Source of the DNA: Prevotella sp.
GTDB lineage: Bacteria; Bacteroidota; Bacteroidia; Bacteroidales; Bacteroidaceae
Length of the DNA stretch: 64,000 nt
NCBI GenBank assembly: GCA_022769825.1
Contig: JALEJI010000039.1
Span: forward strand, 29,582 to 93,581
Direction: 5' to 3'
Below are positions 34,214 through 43,088 of this stretch, piece by piece. Positions within the stretch are counted from its first letter, which is position 1; the number at the start of each line of letters is the position of its first letter. The translations under genes were made by a program, and so were the position numbers. Below the pieces are notes generated by a model. The model saw only the letters and a list, made by a program, of their open reading frames with translations. It was not told the origin of the DNA and searched no databases.

Positions 34214-35485
34214 ATGCTGTACTATCTTTTTCGATTCCTTGAGCAGTTTGGCATATCAGGCTCGGGAATGTGGGGTTACATCTCGTTCAGGGCGCTCTTG
34301 GCACTCATCCTCTCGCTCGTCATCTCGGCATGGTTTGGCGAGAAGTTCATAAAGTTTCTCAAGAGGAAACAAATCACGGAGACACAACGCGACGCGAAGA
34401 TTGACCCTTATGGTGTGAAGAAAGTCGGTGTGCCATCCATGGGTGGTGTCATCATCATCGTGTCAATCCTCATACCCGTGCTCCTGCTCGGACGACTGAG
34501 GAACATATACCTCATCTTGATGATCGTAACCACGGTCTGGCTCGGATTTCTCGGCGGGCTCGACGACTTCATCAAGATCTTCCGCCGCAACAAGGAAGGA
34601 CTGAAAGGCAAATACAAGATAATAGGCCAAGTGTCTATCGGCCTCATCGTGGGCTTGACACTATGGATGTCGCCCGACGTGAAGATGAACGAGAATCTCA
34701 CCGTGAGTCGGCAATACGGCCAGGAAGTAGTGGTGAAACACCGCGCCGTGGCCCACAAGTCGCTGAAGACAACAATACCGTTCGTGAAAGGCCACAACCT
34801 CGACTACTCGAAGATAATGTCGTTTTGCGGCAAGTACAAGACGGCAGCCGGCTGGATATTGTTCGTGGTGATGACCATCCTCGTGGTGACGGCCGTGAGC
34901 AACGGCGCCAACCTCAACGACGGCATGGATGGCATGTGCGCGGGCAACTCGGCCATAATAGGCGTGGCGCTTGGCATACTGGCCTACGTGAGCTCGCACA
35001 TGCAATTCGCAGCCTACCTTAACATAATGTACATCCCCGGCTCACAAGAGCTCGTGGTGTTCCTGTGCGCGTTCATAGGCGCGCTGATAGGTTTCCTGTG
35101 GTACAACGCCTATCCGGCGCAAGTGTTCATGGGCGACACCGGCAGCCTCACCATAGGCGGCATCATTGGCGTTTGCGCCATAATAATCCACAAGGAGCTG
35201 CTGCTGCCCATACTGTGTGGCATATTCTTTGTAGAGAGCCTGTCGGTGATAGTGCAGGTGTGGTATTACAAGTTGGGAAAGAGGCGTGGCATAAAGCAGC
35301 GCATATTCAAGCGCACGCCAATACACGACAATTTCCGCGTGACACCCGAACAGCTCGACCCAGAGTGCAAATACCTCATCAAGAGCCCACGCTCGGCAAA
35401 GCACGAGGCCAAGATAACGATAAGGTTCTGGATTGTGACCATCATTCTCGCGGCGTTGACCATCATCACGCTGAAGATAAGATAA
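34214..35485 (+). CDS. mraY: Phospho-MurNAc-pentapeptide transferase
   Basis: A 423-residue integral membrane enzyme making lipid I from UDP-MurNAc-pentapeptide and undecaprenyl phosphate. Active-site blocks: WLGFLGGLDDFIKIFRRNKE, GANLNDGMDGMCAGN, and GDTGSLTIGG. It is about 60 residues longer than E. coli MraY (360) because of an insert at about 155-205 (SPDVKMNENLTV...VKHRAVAHKSLKTT) in a loop; this insert is typical of Bacteroidetes as far as I recall. I chose ATG 34214 (MLYYLFRFLEQFG), preceded by AGAAGAAG; the frame is open upstream but the added residues are polar and unlikely. Confidence 0.95.
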   Translation: MLYYLFRFLEQFGISGSGMWGYISFRALLALILSLVISAWFGEKFIKFLKRKQITETQRDAKIDPYGVKKVGVPSMGGVIIIVSILIPVLLLGRLRNIYLILMIVTTVWLGFLGGLDDFIKIFRRNKEGLKGKYKIIGQVSIGLIVGLTLWMSPDVKMNENLTVSRQYGQEVVVKHRAVAHKSLKTTIPFVKGHNLDYSKIMSFCGKYKTAAGWILFVVMTILVVTAVSNGANLNDGMDGMCAGNSAIIGVALGILAYVSSHMQFAAYLNIMYIPGSQELVVFLCAFIGALIGFLWYNAYPAQVFMGDTGSLTIGGIIGVCAIIIHKELLLPILCGIFFVESLSVIVQVWYYKLGKRRGIKQRIFKRTPIHDNFRVTPEQLDPECKYLIKSPRSAKHEAKITIRFWIVTIILAALTIITLKIR

Positions 35486-35547
35486 GCCAGGAATGGCAAC
35501 ACATTTTTATATTATATAGACTAACAAGACTTTAATCCGTCAAGGAA

Positions 35548-36879
35548 ATGAAACGCATAGTAGTATTAGGTGCTGGCGAGAGCGGCGCGGGAGCCGCCGT
35601 GCTGGCGAAAAAGGAAGGCTTCGACGTGTTTGTCTCTGACATGTCGAAGATAAAGGACAAGTACAAGAAGATGCTCGACGACCACGGGATAGAATGGGAA
35701 GAAGGGCATCACACGGAGGAGAAAATCCTCAACGCCGACGAGATAATAAAGAGCCCGGGCATACCGAAAGAAGCCCCGATGATACAGAAGCTGATGAAGC
35801 AGGGCACGCACATCATCAGCGAGATAGAGTTTGCCGGACGCTACACACACTCGAAGATGATTTGCATAACGGGCTCAAACGGCAAGACCACGACGACATC
35901 GCTCATATACCACATCTTCAAGAAGGCGGGCTACGACGCCGGACTGGCCGGGAACATAGGGCGAAGCCTCGCGCTGCAAGTGGCGGAAGACCCACACGAC
36001 TACTACATCATAGAGCTGAGCTCGTTCCAGCTCGACAACATGTACAACTTCCACGCCAACATCGCCATCCTGCTCAACATAACGCCTGACCATCTCGACA
36101 GGTACGACTTCAAGTTTGAGAACTACGCCGACGCCAAGATGCGAATCACGCAGAACCAGACGCAAGACGACAGCTTCATATTCTGGAACGACGACCCCGT
36201 CATCAAGAAAGAGATGGAGAAGTTTGACATCCACGCCGTGAAATGCCCATTCTCTGAGATAAAGGAGGAAGCGGCCGTGGCATACACGGAGGAGGGCGAA
36301 TACAAGATTGAATACCCCACCCCGTTCAACATGGAGCAGGAAGAGCTCTCGCTCACTGGCAAGCATAACCTATACAACAGCCTCGCAGCTGGCCTCGCAG
36401 CCAACATAAGCGGCATAAAGAAAGACGTGATTCGCAAGAGCCTCAGCGACTTCCCCGGCGTGGAGCACCGCCTGGAGAAGGTGTGCAAGGTGGGTGGAGT
36501 GCAATTTGTCAACGACTCAAAGGCAACCAACGTGGACGCTTGCTGGTACGCGCTGGAAAGCATGCGCACGCCAACCGTCCTCATCCTGGGAGGCAAGGAC
36601 AAAGGCAACGATTATCACCACATCTTCGACCTGGTGAAGAAGAAGTGTGTCGGGCTGGTGTACCTTGGCGCCGACAACACCAAGCTGCACCAGAACTTCG
36701 ACGCGTTCGGCATTCCCGTGCGCGACACACACAGCATGGCCGACTGCGTGAAGGCTTGCTACGAGATGGCAAAACCGGGCGACACCGTGCTGCTGTCGCC
36801 GTGCTGCGCCTCGTTCGACCTGTTCAAGAACATGGAAGACAGGGGAGAGCAGTTCAAGACATTAGTGAGAAACCTTTAA
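35548..36879 (+). CDS. murD: UDP-MurNAc-L-alanine:D-glutamate ligase
   Basis: A 443-residue cytosolic Mur ligase adding D-Glu. N-terminal Rossmann-like VVLGAGESGAGAAVLAKKEG, P-loop ICITGSNGKTTTTSLIYHI (about 108-126), NITPDHLDRYDF, and C-terminal NDSKATNVDACWYALESM and LGGKDKGNDY. C-terminal end SPCCASFDLFKNMEDRGEQF is the conserved MurD tail. Single ATG start, 62 bp after mraY. Confidence 0.96.
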   Translation: MKRIVVLGAGESGAGAAVLAKKEGFDVFVSDMSKIKDKYKKMLDDHGIEWEEGHHTEEKILNADEIIKSPGIPKEAPMIQKLMKQGTHIISEIEFAGRYTHSKMICITGSNGKTTTTSLIYHIFKKAGYDAGLAGNIGRSLALQVAEDPHDYYIIELSSFQLDNMYNFHANIAILLNITPDHLDRYDFKFENYADAKMRITQNQTQDDSFIFWNDDPVIKKEMEKFDIHAVKCPFSEIKEEAAVAYTEEGEYKIEYPTPFNMEQEELSLTGKHNLYNSLAAGLAANISGIKKDVIRKSLSDFPGVEHRLEKVCKVGGVQFVNDSKATNVDACWYALESMRTPTVLILGGKDKGNDYHHIFDLVKKKCVGLVYLGADNTKLHQNFDAFGIPVRDTHSMADCVKACYEMAKPGDTVLLSPCCASFDLFKNMEDRGEQFKTLVRNL

Positions 36880-36900
36880 ATAGATGTTTGTAAAACAGAA

Positions 36901-38214
36901 ATGAGCAAGCGTGTAAGTGGCATATTCAAAGGCGACAAGGTCATCTGGATGGTGTTCTTCTTCCTTTGCATCATCAGCGCGATAGAGGTGTTTTCAGCCC
37001 TGTCGTCGCTGACGTTCAAGACGGGAGACTACGTCAGCCCAATGGTCAAGCACATAGGTCTACTGCTGCTGGGTGTATTCTTCATGATTGTCACCTTGAA
37101 CATACCATGCCGTTACTTCAAGTTGGCGACACCATTTCTTATCATAGGCTGCTTTATCGCATTGGTATGGGTCCACTTCTTTGGCCAAAGCATCAATGGA
37201 GCCGGGCGATGGATGTCTATCTTGGGAATAAAGTTCCAGCCATCAGAGATAGCCAAAGGCACAATGATGCTCGCCACGGCGCAGATACTCAGTGCCATGC
37301 AAACCGACCATGGAGCCGACAGGCACGCCTACTACTACATATTGACCATTTGGGCAATATTAGTTCCATTGATATTCCTCGAGAACTTGTCGACGGCGGT
37401 ATTGCTCAGCATGACGGTTTTCTTCATGATGATCATAGGCCGTGTGCCGGCGAAACAGCTTCTGCGCACCGTGGGCTTCATAGCCGTAGCAATCGCCATA
37501 AGCATATCGCTGGTTTTCGCGATAGGCGACGACAGAAACGCGGACAATGGCAACAAGGCTTACACCGAGATGGTGGCACGAAACGGCAAGGTCGTAGAGA
37601 AAAAGCAACAAAAAAGCATGTTTCCTCGCGCGGACACTTGGAAGGCAAGAATAAAGAAGTTTGGCAACAACGAATACGTACCGCCTGAGAAAGTGGATCT
37701 TGACAAGGACGCCCAAACATCATACGCCAACATTGCCATAGCCTCGAGCAACTTCATTGGCAAAGGCCCTGGCAACAGCGAGGAGCGCGACTTCCTGCCA
37801 CAGGCTTACTCCGATTACATATATGCCATCATAATAGAGGAGACTGGGTTGTTCGGCGCGTTTTTCGTGGCGATGCTTTACGTGATACTTCTCTATCGCG
37901 TGGGTATCATAGCCAACCGATGCGAGAACAACTTCCCGGCGTTTCTCGTTATGGGGTTAGGGCTTATGATAGTCATACAAGCGTTGTTCAACATGTGCGT
38001 GGCAGTTGGGCTCGTGCCAGTGACGGGGCAACCTCTGCCACTGATAAGCAGGGGAGGAACGTCAACGGTAATCAACTGCGTATACATAGGAATGATACTC
38101 AGCGTGAGCCGCACGGCAAAGAAAAACAAGGTCGGTGCCGCGAAGAACACCATAGCGGCGGCAACGACTCCACAAACGGCAGACCAAACGGCAGACAATA
38201 TAGAGCGGAAATAA
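36901..38214 (+). CDS. ftsW: Septal peptidoglycan glycosyltransferase FtsW (SEDS family)
   Basis: A 437-residue, ten-helix SEDS protein that polymerises glycan from lipid II with FtsI. The catalytic Asp is in RDFLPQAYSDYIYAIIIEE, equivalent to FLPxxHTDFIFA of E. coli. GQPLPLISRGGTSTVINC and GAGRWMSILGIKFQPSEIAK are also diagnostic. Two departures: the usual QPDLG motif reads ENLST (161-165), and the large extracellular loop carries a basic insert (about 205-265). Lies 21 bp after murD and 62 bp before murG. Confidence 0.94.
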   Translation: MSKRVSGIFKGDKVIWMVFFFLCIISAIEVFSALSSLTFKTGDYVSPMVKHIGLLLLGVFFMIVTLNIPCRYFKLATPFLIIGCFIALVWVHFFGQSINGAGRWMSILGIKFQPSEIAKGTMMLATAQILSAMQTDHGADRHAYYYILTIWAILVPLIFLENLSTAVLLSMTVFFMMIIGRVPAKQLLRTVGFIAVAIAISISLVFAIGDDRNADNGNKAYTEMVARNGKVVEKKQQKSMFPRADTWKARIKKFGNNEYVPPEKVDLDKDAQTSYANIAIASSNFIGKGPGNSEERDFLPQAYSDYIYAIIIEETGLFGAFFVAMLYVILLYRVGIIANRCENNFPAFLVMGLGLMIVIQALFNMCVAVGLVPVTGQPLPLISRGGTSTVINCVYIGMILSVSRTAKKNKVGAAKNTIAAATTPQTADQTADNIERK

Positions 38215-38252
38215 TTTAGGCGAATAATAGTCACGAAAAGAAAAAAAATGAT

Positions 38253-38260
38253 TACTTTTG
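38253..38260 (+). promoter_or_regulatory. Possible internal promoter -7 element before murG
   Basis: TACTTTTG matches TAnnTTTG, 17 bp before the murG ATG, in an A-rich gap between ftsW and murG. No -33 TTTG, so support is weak. Confidence 0.35.
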
Positions 38261-38276
38261 CCAAAAATGTACTAAA

Positions 38277-39386
38277 ATGGAAAAAGAGCTAAGAGTTATC
38301 GTCAGCGGAGGAGGAACAGGCGGACACATATTCCCGGCCATCAGCATTGCCAACGCCATCAAGGCAAAGCATCCTGAGGCGAAGATTCTGTTTATAGGTG
38401 CCTTAGGACGCATGGAGATGCAACGCGTGCCACAGGCGGGCTACGAGATAAAGGGCTTGCCCGTGAAAGGCTTGGTTCGCCCCATCTACTCGCTGAAGAA
38501 CATCGTTGTTGGCATCGACTTCCTCAGGAGCAAGTTCATGGCGAAACGCATCGTGCGCAAGTTCAGGCCCGACGTGGCCGTAGGAGTGGGAGGCTATGCC
38601 AGCGCCGCCGCGCTCGACGCCGCCCACGCGTTAGGGGTGCCGTGCCTCATTCAAGAGCAAAACTCCTATGCAGGCAAGACCAACAAGATGCTCGCCAGCG
38701 GAGCGAAGAAGATTTGCGTGGCATACAATGGCATGGAAAGGTTCTTCCCTGCCGACAAGATAATAATGACCGGCAACCCCGTTAGGCAAAACGTGGTCAA
38801 CGACAGCATCTCGAAGGAAGAGGCAAGAAAGAAATTCGGCCTTGACCCCGACAAGAAGACCATCTTGCTCGTTGGCGGAAGCCTTGGCGCAAGAACCATC
38901 AACGACAGCATGAGGCTTCACCTAAAAGAAGTGAAAGACGCCAACGTACAGTTTATCTGGCAGACGGGCAAATACTATAACGCCGAGATGAACAAGGCGG
39001 TAAGCGATTTCGGCGAGATACCAAACCTCAAGGTTCTCGACTTCATCACCGACATGGGCGCGGCCTACAACGCTGCCGACCTCGTGATAAGCCGTGCCGG
39101 CGCAAGCTCCATAAGCGAGTTCTGCCTCATAGGAAAGCCCGTGATACTCGTGCCAAGCCCCAACGTGGCCGAAGACCACCAGACGAAGAACGCCATGGCA
39201 CTCGTCAACAAGGACGCGGCCGTATACGTGAAAGACTCTGAAGCACCGGAAATGCTGCTCAAGAGAGCATTGGAAATAGTAAACGACAACGCCAAGCTGG
39301 AGTCGCTCAGCACAAATATCAAGAAGCTTGGGTTGCCAAACTCGGCGGATGTCATAGCCGACGAGGTGCTTAAGCTCGTACGTTAA
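38277..39386 (+). CDS. murG: UDP-GlcNAc:lipid I N-acetylglucosaminyltransferase
   Basis: A 369-residue GT-B enzyme at the inner face of the membrane that turns lipid I into lipid II. N-terminal G-loop VSGGGTGGHIFPAISIANAI; second G-loop LVGGSLGARTINDSM; UDP-GlcNAc binding DLVISRAGASSISEFCLIGKP; membrane patch VRPIYSLKN. The E. coli HEQN motif appears as IQEQNSYAGKTNKML. Normal length. Confidence 0.96.
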   Translation: MEKELRVIVSGGGTGGHIFPAISIANAIKAKHPEAKILFIGALGRMEMQRVPQAGYEIKGLPVKGLVRPIYSLKNIVVGIDFLRSKFMAKRIVRKFRPDVAVGVGGYASAAALDAAHALGVPCLIQEQNSYAGKTNKMLASGAKKICVAYNGMERFFPADKIIMTGNPVRQNVVNDSISKEEARKKFGLDPDKKTILLVGGSLGARTINDSMRLHLKEVKDANVQFIWQTGKYYNAEMNKAVSDFGEIPNLKVLDFITDMGAAYNAADLVISRAGASSISEFCLIGKPVILVPSPNVAEDHQTKNAMALVNKDAAVYVKDSEAPEMLLKRALEIVNDNAKLESLSTNIKKLGLPNSADVIADEVLKLVR

Positions 39387-39425
39387 TCAACAAACAGAAC
39401 AAGACATTTACAATATATCATTGAA

Positions 39426-40802
39426 ATGGAACTGAAAGATATCAAGTCGGTCTATTTTGTCGGTGCAGGCGGCATCGGCATGAGCGCAATAGCAAGATAT
39501 TTCATACATCGTGGCGCGGTTGTAGCAGGTTACGACCGCACGCCGTCTAACCTGACAAAGCAATTGGAGAAAGAGGGCATGCTCATCCATTACGACGAGA
39601 ATGTCAACGAGATTCCGCACGCATGCAAGGACAAGGCTTCTTGCCTTGTGGTTTACACACCGGCCATACCTGCCGCACACAAGGAACTGACCTGGTTTCG
39701 CGACAACGGCTTTGAGGTGCAGAAGCGCGCGCAAGTGCTCGGCATACTCACACGCACGCATAAAGGACTATGCGTGGCCGGCACACACGGGAAGACAACG
39801 ACATCGACCATGTGCGCACACATCATGCATCAAAGCCACGTCGACTGCAACGCCTTCCTTGGAGGCATCTCAAAGAACTACGGCACCAACTACATTCTTT
39901 CAGACACAAGCGATTACGTGATGATAGAGGCCGACGAGTTTGACCGCTCATTCCACTGGCTTCGCCCATGGATGACCGTCATCACGGCCACAGACCCAGA
40001 CCACCTCGACATTTATGGCACCAAAGAAGCTTACCTTGAGAGCTTCAGGCACTACACGGAGCTCATACAGCCAGAGGGCGCGCTCATCATACACACAGAC
40101 CTTGAGATGAAGCCTAACGTGAGTGAAAGCGTAAAGACTTACACTTACAGCCGCGACAAAGGTGACTTCCACGCTGAGAACATCAAGATAGAGAACGGAG
40201 AGATAACATTCGACTTCATCTCGCCCAAAGGCAACATCACAGGCGTGAAGCTCGGCCAGCCCATCCCCATCAACATCGAGAACGGCGTGGCTGCAATGGC
40301 GTTGGCGCAGCTCAACGGTTGCACAGCGGATGAGATACATTACGGCATGGAGACATATCACGGGGTGGAACGCCGCTTCGACTTCAAGATTCGCGACAAC
40401 CGTCACGTGCTCCTCTCCGACTATGGCCACCATCCCAAGGAGATACTGCAATGCGCCAAGAGCCTGCGCGAGCTATACCCGACCCGCAAGCTCACGGCCA
40501 TCTTCCAGCCGCACCTTTACACTCGCACACGCGACTTCTACAAGGACTTCGCCGACTCGCTAAGCCATTTCGACGAAGTGATACTCACGGAGATTTACCC
40601 AGCCCGCGAGCAGCCAATACCAGGCGTTACATCAAAGCTCATCTACGACAACCTCAAGCCAAGCGTGGAGAAAAGCATCATCAACAAGGCCGACGTGCTG
40701 AACCTCGTCAAGAGCCGCGACTTTGATGTCCTCGTGACACTGGGGGCCGGAGACCTCGACAACATGGTGCCAGAGATGGAGAAAATAATAAAGGAGAAAT
40801 AA
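39426..40802 (+). CDS. murC: UDP-MurNAc:L-alanine ligase
   Basis: A 458-residue Mur ligase for the first peptide addition. N-terminal VGAGGIGMSAIARYFIHRG, P-loop VAGTHGKTTTSTMCAHIM (about 115-132), ATDPDHLDIYGTKEAY and HHPKEILQ (DYGHHPxE type). Ends with GAGDLDNMVPEMEK. 39 bp after murG and 22 bp before ftsQ, so within the cluster transcript. Confidence 0.96.
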   Translation: MELKDIKSVYFVGAGGIGMSAIARYFIHRGAVVAGYDRTPSNLTKQLEKEGMLIHYDENVNEIPHACKDKASCLVVYTPAIPAAHKELTWFRDNGFEVQKRAQVLGILTRTHKGLCVAGTHGKTTTSTMCAHIMHQSHVDCNAFLGGISKNYGTNYILSDTSDYVMIEADEFDRSFHWLRPWMTVITATDPDHLDIYGTKEAYLESFRHYTELIQPEGALIIHTDLEMKPNVSESVKTYTYSRDKGDFHAENIKIENGEITFDFISPKGNITGVKLGQPIPINIENGVAAMALAQLNGCTADEIHYGMETYHGVERRFDFKIRDNRHVLLSDYGHHPKEILQCAKSLRELYPTRKLTAIFQPHLYTRTRDFYKDFADSLSHFDEVILTEIYPAREQPIPGVTSKLIYDNLKPSVEKSIINKADVLNLVKSRDFDVLVTLGAGDLDNMVPEMEKIIKEK

Positions 40803-40824
40803 ACGAGAACAACCATTACACCCG

Positions 40825-41619
40825 ATGCGCGTAAACTGGAAAAAGATATTGCTTGTGGGCAGCGATGTGGTCTTAGGCACCTATATCGTTGTCGCCATGA
40901 CTGCTTTCAATAAGCCCGACGGCGAGGATATTACCTGCAAGCAAGTGGACATCAACATCCAGGACGAGGCCGTCAACGGGTTCATCTCTCCGAAAGAAAT
41001 CAAAAACAGGCTCATGAAGAATGACCTATACCCCCTGAAGAAGTCGTTCAAGGAGATAGACACCAGAGAGATGGAAGGGAAGCTCCGCCAAAGTCCGTTC
41101 ATCAAGAACGTGCAATGCTATAAGACACAGGACGGGCACGTGTGGATAACTCTCACACAACGCATGCCCACACTGCACATAATGGCCAACAATGGCGACG
41201 ACTATTACCTCGACGACGACCACCGCATCATGCCCAACTCCCACTACACAAGCAACCTCATCATTGCTTCGGGACATATAGACAGATGGTTCGCACGCAA
41301 CTACATCTCGTTCCTTGCCGACGCTATCATGGCTAACGAGTTTTGGCAGAATCAAGTGGTGCAGATAAACGTGCTCCCCGATGGCGGCGTGGAACTCATC
41401 CCGCGAGTGGGCGACAACATCATCTATTTGGGCCAACTGCCTCAGACAAAACTGATTGCGCAAAGGAAGCAGCTCGTGACCGACTTCGCCAACCATAAAA
41501 TGGATGAGCTGGAGAAGTTCTACAAATATGGCCTGTCACAAGCAGGATGGAACAAGTATTCCTACATAAACGTGGAATTTGACAACCAGATTATTTGCAA
41601 GAAAAAGAGAAAAGAATAA
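40825..41619 (+). CDS. ftsQ: Cell division protein FtsQ
   Basis: A 264-residue bitopic protein: short cytoplasmic N-terminus, one TM helix (about 7-26, ILLVGSDVVLGTYIVVAM), then a POTRA-like and a beta domain. Overall similarity to E. coli FtsQ is low; the assignment rests on topology, size and its place between murC and ftsA. TLTQRMPTLHIMANNGDDYY corresponds to the conserved strand region of FtsQ. It would form the FtsQ(B)L complex with the FtsL above. Confidence 0.9.
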   Translation: MRVNWKKILLVGSDVVLGTYIVVAMTAFNKPDGEDITCKQVDINIQDEAVNGFISPKEIKNRLMKNDLYPLKKSFKEIDTREMEGKLRQSPFIKNVQCYKTQDGHVWITLTQRMPTLHIMANNGDDYYLDDDHRIMPNSHYTSNLIIASGHIDRWFARNYISFLADAIMANEFWQNQVVQINVLPDGGVELIPRVGDNIIYLGQLPQTKLIAQRKQLVTDFANHKMDELEKFYKYGLSQAGWNKYSYINVEFDNQIICKKKRKE

Positions 41620-41634
41620 AGTAGACATATCCCA

Positions 41635-43059
41635 ATGGCAGAATTTATAGTAGCAATAGAGTTAGGATCATCAAAGATCACTGGCATAGCTGGCAGGAAG
41701 AATACAGACGGCAGTATCAGCGTTCTTGCCATAGCCCAGGAGAACGGCGAGACGTGTATACGCAATGGCGTGGTACGCAACATAGAGAAAACAGTGCAAG
41801 CCCTTTCCAACATCATCAAGAAGTTGGAAGCGACGCTCAAGACACGCATCACGCACGTCTATGTCGGCTTTGGCGGACAGTCCATCATAGGCGTGAAAAA
41901 CACCAATGTCAGGGAGCTGTCCACTGAAAGCGAAGTGACACAAGACATGATCAACGAGCTAATGGACGCCAACAGGAGCATGCAGTATCCCGACCAGCAA
42001 ATTCTTGACGCCGTGACATTGGAATACAAGGTCGACAACCAGTACCAAGCCGAGCCGCCCGTTGGCGTGCCTTGCAAACGACTGGAAGGCAACTTCCTTA
42101 ACATTCTATGCCGCAGGGAGTTCTACAGGAGGTTAAAGAAATGTTTCGACCAAGCTAACATCAGCATACTCGACATGTACATATCTCCTCTTGCCCTTGC
42201 CGACAGCGTCCTGACCGACTCTGAGAAAAGGGGTGGTTGCGCTCTCGTCGACTTGGGCGCAGACACTACCACCGTAAGCATCTTCCACCGCAATATCCTC
42301 AGAAAGCTATCCGTGATACCATTGGGAAGCGCCAACATTACGAAAGACATCGCCTCGCTGCAGATAGAAGACGGAGACGCGGAAAGGTTAAAACTCAAAT
42401 ATGCCAGCGCGTTTACCGACGGCAACGACATCGACCAAGCCCGCCACTATGCCATCGACTCCGACAGGTTCATTGAGATGAGCAAATTCGTGGACATAGT
42501 AGAGGCTCGCACAAGGGAAATAATAGAGAACGTGAAGAGTCTCATCCCCGACGAATACTCTGAAAAACTCTTGGGTGGCATCATCTTGACAGGTGGCGGC
42601 AGCAACATGAACAACATAGAACGGGCTTTCAGGCTCTATACTCACATAGAGAAGATAAGAACCGCCAAATTTGTCAACGACACAATAAAGTCGACCAACC
42701 CCTTGGTCAACGCCAAGGACGGAAGGTTATGCACCGTGCTCGCCATATTGGCCAAAGGCGACCAGAACTGTGCGGGCAGTGACATTGCAAGCAGCTTGTT
42801 TGAAGGCATACAGACAACTCAGCAAGGCCAAGCCACACCAACAGCACAGGCCACGAGCGCAAAGGCCACCAATGGCAGGATAATTGACGACGCTGCCAAA
42901 GAGAAGACGCAAGACAACGCAAAAGCCGATGACAACGGAAGGGTGAAAGTCGAATCCAGCACTCGAAACGAGCAAAACGACAAGCCCAAACAGCCACACA
43001 AGCTCTTGAACAAGTTTAAAGTGCTGTTCAGGAAGATCACTTCTCCAGATGAAGAATAA
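41635..43059 (+). CDS. ftsA: Cell division protein FtsA
   Basis: A 474-residue actin-like ATPase that tethers FtsZ to the membrane. Phosphate loop AIELGSSKITGIAGR, the 1C-domain SHS2 region, CALVDLGADTTTVSIF (phosphate 2) and GIILTGGGSNMNNIERAF (adenosine). After about residue 385 there is a Gln/Thr/Ala-rich disordered linker of about 70 residues, then an amphipathic helix (HKLLNKFKVLFRKI), the usual membrane tether. The linker is much longer than in E. coli FtsA (420 residues in all). Confidence 0.95.
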   Translation: MAEFIVAIELGSSKITGIAGRKNTDGSISVLAIAQENGETCIRNGVVRNIEKTVQALSNIIKKLEATLKTRITHVYVGFGGQSIIGVKNTNVRELSTESEVTQDMINELMDANRSMQYPDQQILDAVTLEYKVDNQYQAEPPVGVPCKRLEGNFLNILCRREFYRRLKKCFDQANISILDMYISPLALADSVLTDSEKRGGCALVDLGADTTTVSIFHRNILRKLSVIPLGSANITKDIASLQIEDGDAERLKLKYASAFTDGNDIDQARHYAIDSDRFIEMSKFVDIVEARTREIIENVKSLIPDEYSEKLLGGIILTGGGSNMNNIERAFRLYTHIEKIRTAKFVNDTIKSTNPLVNAKDGRLCTVLAILAKGDQNCAGSDIASSLFEGIQTTQQGQATPTAQATSAKATNGRIIDDAAKEKTQDNAKADDNGRVKVESSTRNEQNDKPKQPHKLLNKFKVLFRKITSPDEE

Positions 43060-43088
43060 AAACATAAAATCATAGACTGAAAGGGAAC